From Winogradskyella undariae (lineage in GTDB: Bacteria; Bacteroidota; Bacteroidia; Flavobacteriales; Flavobacteriaceae), in NCBI RefSeq assembly GCF_013285155.1, contig NZ_JABTEL010000001.1, positions 124,001-188,000 of the forward strand: a stretch of DNA of 64,000 nucleotides, written 5' to 3'. Position numbers and translations under genes: made by a program. The notes under the pieces are model-generated. The model was not told the origin of the DNA. It made no database searches and was given only the letters and a program-made list of their open reading frames with translations. Of this stretch, positions 58,742 to 64,000 are shown piece after piece (the stretch's first letter is position 1; each line of letters starts with the position of its first letter).

Positions 58742-59875
58742 ATGAAGACAATACAGTTAGTAAAGCAAAAAAATAAAGATTGGATTTATATTGGTGAAAA
58801 TAAAACATTGATAAAACCTTTAGTTTTAGTGTTTGGAGATCGCTATTTATTAGAAGGTTCTACTATTTATCAAGAAATACAAGCTTTATTTCCTGATGGA
58901 CATATTGTTTTTGGATCTTCTTGTGCTGAAATTTCATCTAATACAGTAAATGAAGATAGTATTACGATTACGGCCATAGAATTTGAAAAAAGCCAATTTT
59001 TAATTAAGACTAGTAATGTACTTAATACAGATTTAGATAGTTTTAAGACCGGGAGAGATCTTATTAAACAATTACCATCAGAAGGGTTAAAGTATGTATT
59101 TGTTGTATCTGACGGTAGTTTTATTAATGGCAGTGAGTTAACTAAAGGTATGAGTGCTTCTAATAAAGATAATCTGTTAATTACAGGAGGCTTATGTGGG
59201 GATGATACTCGTTTTGAAAAAACATTAGCATCGTATAACGAAAACCCAAAAGAAGGAGAAATAGTAGCTATCGGTTTTTATGGAGAAACATTAGAGGTTT
59301 CTTTTTCTATTCATGGAGGTTGGACACCTTTTGGTCCAGAACGAATAGTTACAAAAGCTAAAGGAAACATACTTTATGAATTAGACGATTTGCCAGCATT
59401 AGATTTGTATAAAAATTATTTAGGCGATAAAGCCAAAGATCTACCAGGAGCAGCATTGTTGTATCCTATGAATGTAAAATCTGATGAAGAGGAGCAGTCT
59501 ATAGTACGATCAATTCTTAATATCAATGAAGAAGAACACTCGGTTGTTTTAGCAGGAGATATTAAAGAAAACTCTAAAGTGCAATTAATGATGACTAACG
59601 TTGATAATATTGCAAATGCATCAGAACGTGCAGCAAAACAAGCTTTGACCAATAGAAAAAACAAACCTGAACTAGCCTTTTTAGTAAGTTGTATTGGTAG
59701 AAAATTAGTGCTAGATCAACGTGTAGAAGAAGAGGTAGAAGAGGTTATAGAAGTTTTAGGAGAAGGGGCTACAGTAAGCGGTTTTTACTCCTATGGAGAA
59801 ATTGCACCTTTTCATGGCGAAACAGCATGTCAGTTACACAATCAGACCATGACTATAACTTTAATGAGTGAATAA
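58742..59875 (+). CDS. FIST-domain sensory protein
   Basis: A 377-residue protein made of FIST N and FIST C domains. Features include LVLVFGDRYLLEGSTIYQEIQALFPDGHIVFGSSCAEI (N-terminal part), LLITGGLCGDD, FSIHGGWTPFGPERIVTKAKGNILYELDDLPAL, PGAALLYPM and the family-typical end GFYSYGEIAPFHGETACQLHNQTMTITLMSE. FIST domains are predicted small-ligand (possibly amino-acid) sensors in signalling proteins. It lies 2 bp after one kinase gene and overlaps the next by one base. It may sense a second signal for the relay; this is inference. Confidence 0.92.
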   Translation: MKTIQLVKQKNKDWIYIGENKTLIKPLVLVFGDRYLLEGSTIYQEIQALFPDGHIVFGSSCAEISSNTVNEDSITITAIEFEKSQFLIKTSNVLNTDLDSFKTGRDLIKQLPSEGLKYVFVVSDGSFINGSELTKGMSASNKDNLLITGGLCGDDTRFEKTLASYNENPKEGEIVAIGFYGETLEVSFSIHGGWTPFGPERIVTKAKGNILYELDDLPALDLYKNYLGDKAKDLPGAALLYPMNVKSDEEEQSIVRSILNINEEEHSVVLAGDIKENSKVQLMMTNVDNIANASERAAKQALTNRKNKPELAFLVSCIGRKLVLDQRVEEEVEEVIEVLGEGATVSGFYSYGEIAPFHGETACQLHNQTMTITLMSE

Positions 59876-60924
59876 TGAATTCACTACTTAAAAGACAAAT
59901 ACGAAAATATTTAAGTAAGGATTTAAGTAACAATAAAGACTTAGCGGTGTTTCTTGATGCTATAGATAACTCCTACAATAATTTTGATGAGCAATCTACC
60001 ATGATTCAAAGGGCGATGTCTATTAGCTCGGATGAATTATTTACAGCCAATAGAAAATTACAAGAAGAGGCAAGAGAGCAAAAAGAATTAATAGACAAGT
60101 TGAAAGACGTTATTAATACCCTAAAATTTTATAATATAAAAGAAGAAGAAAAAGCTGATGCTGTAGAATTGTCGGGTTCTGATTTGGTTGATTTTATTGA
60201 TGATCAAACCAAAGAGATTATTGAAATGAATAAACAAAAAGAAGCCCTTTTAAACGAATTAGCTTATCAAAACCAAGAGTTAAATGATTACGCTCATATG
60301 GTATCTCACGATTTAAAATCGCCATTACGTAGTATAGATACTTTAACAACTTGGTTAAAAGAAGATTACCAAGGTGCTTTTGATGCTAATGGAGAGAAGA
60401 GTTTAAATCTTATTAGAACTAATGTTCAAAAAATGGATACACTAATAAATGGTATTTTAGAGTATTCAACCATTGGTAAAGATCAAATAGAGGTGTACGA
60501 TGTAAATCTCAATAAATTATTATTTAATATATTAAGTGTAATAGAAGTTCCGGAGCATATTAAGATTACAAAATCTAACCTACCAACTATTAAAGGTGAT
60601 AAATATAGATTACAACAGTTATTTCAAAATTTAATAGTAAATGCTATAGTCTATAATGATAAGGAAAATGGCATAATTAAAATAGGAGCAACAGATAGAG
60701 GTGATTTTTGGGAGTTTTATGTTGAAGATAATGGTAAAGGTATTGATGAAATTTATTTCAATAAAATTTTTAAAACTTTTGAAAAATTAGAAAATAGACC
60801 AGAATCTACAGGAATTGGACTCTCAATTGTTAAAAAAATTGTAGATTTATATGAAGGTGAAATATGGTTGCATTCCAAAATAAATGAGGGTACTACATTT
60901 TATTTCACTATAAAAAAACAATAA
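59875..60924 (+). CDS. Soluble histidine kinase without PAS domains
   Basis: A 349-residue kinase. The N-terminal third (about 1-130) is helical/coiled-coil with no recognisable sensor, opening NSLLKRQIRKYLSKDL. The HisKA motif is ELNDYAHMVSHDLKSPLRSID (His145), followed by QQLFQNLIVNAIVY, DNGKGI and STGIGLSIVKKIVDLYEGEIWL. The core is a clear paralogue of the multi-PAS kinase two genes upstream. Lacking its own sensor, it may respond through the FIST protein encoded directly before it; the genes overlap by one base. Confidence 0.93.
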   Translation: MNSLLKRQIRKYLSKDLSNNKDLAVFLDAIDNSYNNFDEQSTMIQRAMSISSDELFTANRKLQEEAREQKELIDKLKDVINTLKFYNIKEEEKADAVELSGSDLVDFIDDQTKEIIEMNKQKEALLNELAYQNQELNDYAHMVSHDLKSPLRSIDTLTTWLKEDYQGAFDANGEKSLNLIRTNVQKMDTLINGILEYSTIGKDQIEVYDVNLNKLLFNILSVIEVPEHIKITKSNLPTIKGDKYRLQQLFQNLIVNAIVYNDKENGIIKIGATDRGDFWEFYVEDNGKGIDEIYFNKIFKTFEKLENRPESTGIGLSIVKKIVDLYEGEIWLHSKINEGTTFYFTIKKQ

Positions 60925-60925
60925 G

Positions 60926-61243
60926 ATGGAGGAACCCAATTTATCCTATATTTATAGTATGTCAGGAGGAGATAAAGCTTTTGAAGAAAAGCTTATTGGT
61001 ATCATTAAAAGTGAATTTCCTGAAGAGAAAGCTGAATATTATAATAATTTAAAAGCTAATAATTATAAGCTTGTAGCAGGTAACGTTCACAAGCTTAAGC
61101 ATAAAATTAGTATTTTAGGCCTCGAGAAAAGTTATGAGATTGCAATAGCGTTCGAAAATAATTTATTAGAAGGAAGTACTAAGCTTCAAGACCAATTCGA
61201 ATCTATTCTTAAAACCATAACTAATTATTTACAAAAGTTATAA
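60926..61243 (+). CDS. Hpt phosphotransfer protein
   Basis: A 105-residue all-helical Hpt domain. The phospho-accepting His is His55 in GNVHKLKHKISILG, a variant of the HxLKGxxxxxG pattern with His in place of the first Gly. It starts one base after the kinase stop. It should transfer phosphate between the receiver domains of the single-domain regulator (55442) and the LytTR regulator (61255). Confidence 0.88.
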   Translation: MEEPNLSYIYSMSGGDKAFEEKLIGIIKSEFPEEKAEYYNNLKANNYKLVAGNVHKLKHKISILGLEKSYEIAIAFENNLLEGSTKLQDQFESILKTITNYLQKL

Positions 61244-61254
61244 TTAGGGAGAAG

Positions 61255-61971
61255 ATGAATTGTATTATTATCGATGATGAAGCTACAGCAAGAGCAATTA
61301 TTGGGCAGCTATGCTCTAATGAGAACGGTTTAAATGTTTTAGAGGATTTTCCTAATGCAATGTTGGCTATAAAATATTTAAATCAGAATGAAATAGATTT
61401 AATATTTTTAGACATTCATATGCCAGATTTCACTGGCTTCGATTTTATCGAAACATTAAAAAATCCACCTAAAATAGTCTTAACAACTTCAGATCCAAAC
61501 TTTGCCATTCAAGCTTTTGAATATGATTGTATAGTAGATTACTTGGTTAAGCCTATAACACCACAAAGGTTTCAGAAAGCAATTCAGAAAGCAGAGATTA
61601 AAAATCATAAGCCAAAACTAACTGCTGATTTAGGTACAGAAAAAGTAGAAGTTAGTTCTGGTAACGATCTTTATGTTAATATAGACAGGCGCTTAATTAA
61701 AATAGATATCCCAAGTATTTATCTCGTAGAAGCAAAAGGAGATTATATTAATGTAAAAACAGAAGGTAAGAATTACACTGTGCATTCTACATTAAAAAAA
61801 ATAGCAGATAAATTACCCGATGATTTATTTTTAAAAGTACACAGATCATACATTATTAATATTGATAAAATTATCGATATTGAGGATAATAGCGTGCTTA
61901 TAAAAAAAGATGTTATTCCAGTTAGCCGTTCTAATAGGCCAGAATTGATGAAACGTCTTAATTTATTATAA
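61255..61971 (+). CDS. LytTR-family response regulator
   Basis: A 238-residue regulator. The receiver (1 to about 118) has IIDDEATAR, Asp53 in LIFLDIHMPDFTG, VLTTSDPN and Lys in VDYLVKPITPQ. The LytTR DNA-binding domain (about 130-238) contains YLVEAKGDYINVKTEGKNYTVHSTLKKI, FLKVHRSYIINIDKI and VIPVSRSNRPELMKRL. It is the predicted output of the operon. Candidate target sites lie upstream of this operon and of the gene at 62361. Confidence 0.95.
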   Translation: MNCIIIDDEATARAIIGQLCSNENGLNVLEDFPNAMLAIKYLNQNEIDLIFLDIHMPDFTGFDFIETLKNPPKIVLTTSDPNFAIQAFEYDCIVDYLVKPITPQRFQKAIQKAEIKNHKPKLTADLGTEKVEVSSGNDLYVNIDRRLIKIDIPSIYLVEAKGDYINVKTEGKNYTVHSTLKKIADKLPDDLFLKVHRSYIINIDKIIDIEDNSVLIKKDVIPVSRSNRPELMKRLNLL

Positions 61972-62177
61972 GTATTATAAAGTTGTCTGTGACAATACTA
62001 AACGTTTCATAGAAATTTAATTCATTTTAGAAAATACCATTAATCTATGTAATGTGGTCAGTCAACGTGCTAAGACTTAGGCTTAACGAAATAAAATATA
62101 TAGAATTAAACTATCTCTTACTTTTGACCCATGATCGTTTGGTTGATGATTAAGTATAGTTAGTTAATTGAGTTTTG

Positions 62178-62207
62178 AGGCAAAAGAGAAATCTTTTGCC
62201 TTTTTTT
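62178..62207 (+). terminator. Terminator downstream of the H-NOX operon
   Basis: A 10-bp perfect stem (AGGCAAAAGA / TCTTTTGCCT), GAAA loop and T-run. It lies 206 bp beyond the LytTR stop. Confidence 0.85.
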
Positions 62208-62243
62208 ATTCCCTTATTTTTCAATATGCAAAGGGTACGAAAA

Positions 62244-62263
62244 ACCATTCGTCGACAGTAAAT
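62244..62263 (+). promoter_or_regulatory. Candidate LytTR site upstream of the secreted-protein gene
   Basis: ACCATTCGTCGACAGTAAAT combines both elements found before the H-NOX operon: ACC(G/A)TTCGTCGA and CGTCGACAGTAAAT. From the end of the first element to the -7 box there are 71 bp in both promoters. Confidence 0.6.
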
Positions 62264-62280
62264 AGTGTTTTGGCGTTCAA

Positions 62281-62297
62281 TCGATTGTGTCAATCGA
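62281..62297. repeat. Inverted repeat TCGATTG-TGT-CAATCGA
   Basis: A perfect 7-bp palindrome 30 bp upstream of the -7 element at 62327. It may be a second regulator site. Confidence 0.5.
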
Positions 62298-62326
62298 ATA
62301 TTAAAAGAAAACACGTGTTAAGAGGT

Positions 62327-62334
62327 TAATTTTG
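62327..62334 (+). promoter_or_regulatory. -7 element TAATTTTG of the secreted-protein gene
   Basis: A TAnnTTTG match 26 bp before the ATG at 62361. There is no -33 TTG, as at the H-NOX operon promoter. Confidence 0.55.
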
Positions 62335-62360
62335 CGTCATAATCTAATAATGCCCAGACT

Positions 62361-64000
62361 ATGAAACCAATTTACACTTTTAAAAATCAATTACTTGCTA
62401 TTGGAATAGCTTTAATGAGCTTCGCTGTAAAAGCACAAGATGTGCCTTTTAATTGTGATTTTAACGCATATTTATTTCAATACAATGATGTTTATGCGAT
62501 TGATTTAGCTTCAGGTAATTCTTATCAAGTGGCAGAAGATGTTACACCTGGTAATATTAATGCAACAGCATACAATCCTGCTGATGGATTTATTTGGGGA
62601 TCATTATCGTCACCAACTAAATCTATTGTTAAAATAGGTAAAGATTTTAGTACAACAACATATTATATAGATGAGTTACCTTCAAGCAATCGTTATGTTG
62701 GTGATATTAGTTCGGCGGGTGTCTATTATTTAAAAGGTGGTGGAACTTCATATTATAAAATAGATCTCAACCCAGAGTCAGAGAATTATACACAATATCA
62801 GTCAACAGAAACATTGTCTCAAAATATAAGTATTCATGATTGGGCTTTTAATTCAGTAGATGGTCAATTATATGCTGTAGAGAAAAATACAAATATCTTA
62901 TATCGTATTAATCCAGAGACAGGTGTAGTAAGTGCTTTAGGTGTTGTGCCAATTATATCTGGTTTAACTTATACTTATGGTGCAGTTTATTTTGATAATG
63001 AAGGACGTTTTTATATTTCAGCAAATCAAACAGGAACTATATATGCTATTCAGGCAGTACAAGATTTAAATGGTATTAATGTTATAGAGTCTAACTTATT
63101 TGCTTTTGGGCCATCTAGCTCAAGTAATGATGGTGCACGTTGCCCAACAGCACCAGTTTTACAAGAAATTTGTGATAATGGTATTGATGATGATGGTGAT
63201 GGACTTATTGATTGTGAAGATCCTTCTTGTTCTGGTTTTGGATTATGCGATGTCATTGAAACATCAATTTCTAGTTCTAATTCAGGCGGATTAGAGAGTA
63301 ATAGTAGGTTATCTGAGCAAATTAATGCACGTAACTTTAAAAGAGCAAAAACAGGATATAAATTTAATGCAGCGAGAGCTAAACGTGTTTCTAAAACAAC
63401 AAGTTATGCTAAGAGTAATTTAGATTCTGGTTTTACATTGCAAGATTTTGTGCCATTAACAAGCATTAATGAAGATGAAGCTATAGAAGCATCACCATCA
63501 GACTTAATAGGTATTACAAATGCAACGGAAATCTATGCCGTAGATTATATGAAGAATAATAGTTCTGTAGCTTCAGTTTTAGCTTTAAAAACAGAAAATG
63601 GTGTTTATGAGCATACCAAATATATCTGTGATCGTTTATTAGGGGGGGAGTTAATAACCGTAAATACTATAGAGATAAATGAGCAACAATTTATAAAATC
63701 TATCATTAAAAATGAAGATGGTACTTATGAGTTTGTATTAAGTTTGTCTGCCAAAGTAGTAAATGATGAAGCAAATTTTGCTATAGAAAGCCATTGGAAT
63801 TTAGGTCAATATGAAGAAAACGTAACATTCTATAATTTTCAAATATGGTCTAATACAATTGATGATTTGTACATCTTAGGGCAAGAGGTTCTAAATTTAT
63901 TAGATATAGAAAAACCAATTACAAGTTATAATAATTCTACACCACCAACTGTGTTTGTTAGAAAAGGAAGTTATACTAATGGGGCATTAGATTTACAAAT
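62361..64000 (+). CDS. Large secreted protein with propeller-like N-terminal domain, 3' end outside the window
   Basis: The open frame starts with ATG at 62361 and runs to the window end without a stop (about 546 residues seen). A signal peptide (residues 1-30, ending FAVKAQD) is followed by FNAYLFQYNDVYAIDLASGN and repeated strand motifs with LYRINPETGVVSALG and FYISANQTGTIYAI, like a DUF6923-type beta-propeller domain (about 35-260). A Cys-rich insert CDNGIDDDGDGLIDCEDPSC follows (about 272-291), then a domain with LQDFVPLTSINEDEAIEASPSDLIG and an uncharacterised region. It is probably a T9SS cargo, but the C-terminus is not seen. The promoter shares an upstream element with the H-NOX operon. 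Confidence 0.82.
   Translation, partial: MKPIYTFKNQLLAIGIALMSFAVKAQDVPFNCDFNAYLFQYNDVYAIDLASGNSYQVAEDVTPGNINATAYNPADGFIWGSLSSPTKSIVKIGKDFSTTTYYIDELPSSNRYVGDISSAGVYYLKGGGTSYYKIDLNPESENYTQYQSTETLSQNISIHDWAFNSVDGQLYAVEKNTNILYRINPETGVVSALGVVPIISGLTYTYGAVYFDNEGRFYISANQTGTIYAIQAVQDLNGINVIESNLFAFGPSSSSNDGARCPTAPVLQEICDNGIDDDGDGLIDCEDPSCSGFGLCDVIETSISSSNSGGLESNSRLSEQINARNFKRAKTGYKFNAARAKRVSKTTSYAKSNLDSGFTLQDFVPLTSINEDEAIEASPSDLIGITNATEIYAVDYMKNNSSVASVLALKTENGVYEHTKYICDRLLGGELITVNTIEINEQQFIKSIIKNEDGTYEFVLSLSAKVVNDEANFAIESHWNLGQYEENVTFYNFQIWSNTIDDLYILGQEVLNLLDIEKPITSYNNSTPPTVFVRKGSYTNGALDLQ

Larger units (their letters stand above)
61972..62360. other. 389-bp intergenic region after the LytTR gene
   Basis: It holds a possible -7 box TACTTTTG (62119-62126) followed by a terminator at 62178-62207, then the LytTR-like site, a palindrome and the promoter of the gene at 62361. 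No convincing ORF; the interval 62132-62207 could be a short RNA of about 75 nt. Confidence 0.5.

Noticed and set aside
63050..63294. Small frames on both strands inside the last gene.
   Set aside because: They lie wholly within the large open frame from 62361 and are shadows of its Asp-Gly-rich and Cys-rich segment.

Overview
The window comes from an AT-rich bacterial chromosome, almost certainly a member of the Flavobacteriaceae (Bacteroidota); the genus cannot be resolved from this sequence alone. Supporting signs are TAnnTTTG promoter -7 elements upstream of many genes, very weak Shine-Dalgarno signals, several TTG/GTG starts, proteins with type IX secretion C-terminal tails, many lipoproteins, families typical of the phylum (DUF4271, DUF4296, DUF6252), and a DnaE polymerase with a fused N-terminal exonuclease. 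No insertion sequence, phage module or CRISPR array was seen. One tRNA gene (Asp, GUC) is present.

Layout. 1-9 kb: end of a saccharopine dehydrogenase-like gene, DUF423 protein, ATP-type PEP carboxykinase, HemD, DUF4271, a polyprenol-phosphate sugar transferase, a dihydroorotase homologue with an altered metal motif, a DUF4296 lipoprotein, an epimerase and TyrS. 9-16.8 kb: LuxE-like acyltransferase, a secreted T9SS cargo protein, a PhoB/PhoR-like two-component pair, a glycosyltransferase, TrmB, a LysE-type exporter and an alkyltransferase-like DNA-repair protein. 17-20.2 kb: an iron-sulfur/redox block (Mrp, NifU, ferredoxin-NADP reductase, 2Fe-2S ferredoxin) containing a CRP/FNR-like palindrome. 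20.3-28 kb, mostly reverse strand: metallophosphoesterase, a 1148-residue pyrophosphate-type PEP carboxykinase homologue, glutaryl-CoA dehydrogenase, TrmN6, RimM and S16. 28-34 kb: a calcium-repeat lipoprotein and the giant DnaE. 34-38 kb: a TetR-controlled cluster (cupin, SDR, two paralogous lipoprotein hydrolases) with two matching operators. 38.5-41.3 kb: thioredoxin, DUF58, tRNA-Asp, a 1-kb non-coding stretch and a 57-residue secreted peptide gene.

41.3-49 kb: a TPR histidine kinase with its response regulator, then a BlaI/BlaR1-like pair with twin operators, a TPR protein and a TonB-C-like lipoprotein. 48.8-55.2 kb: a GT2/flippase-like pair, an outer-membrane barrel, RuvC, HemW, cyclase, DUF4230 and YjbR. 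55.4-62 kb: a seven-gene operon with no gap over 11 bp: receiver, H-NOX heme sensor, multi-PAS histidine kinase, FIST sensor protein, second histidine kinase, Hpt protein and LytTR regulator. Together they look like a complete nitric-oxide-responsive phosphorelay. The same upstream element lies 71 bp before the -7 box both of this operon and of the next gene, a secreted protein that runs off the window. This proposed LytTR circuit is the most interesting feature here.
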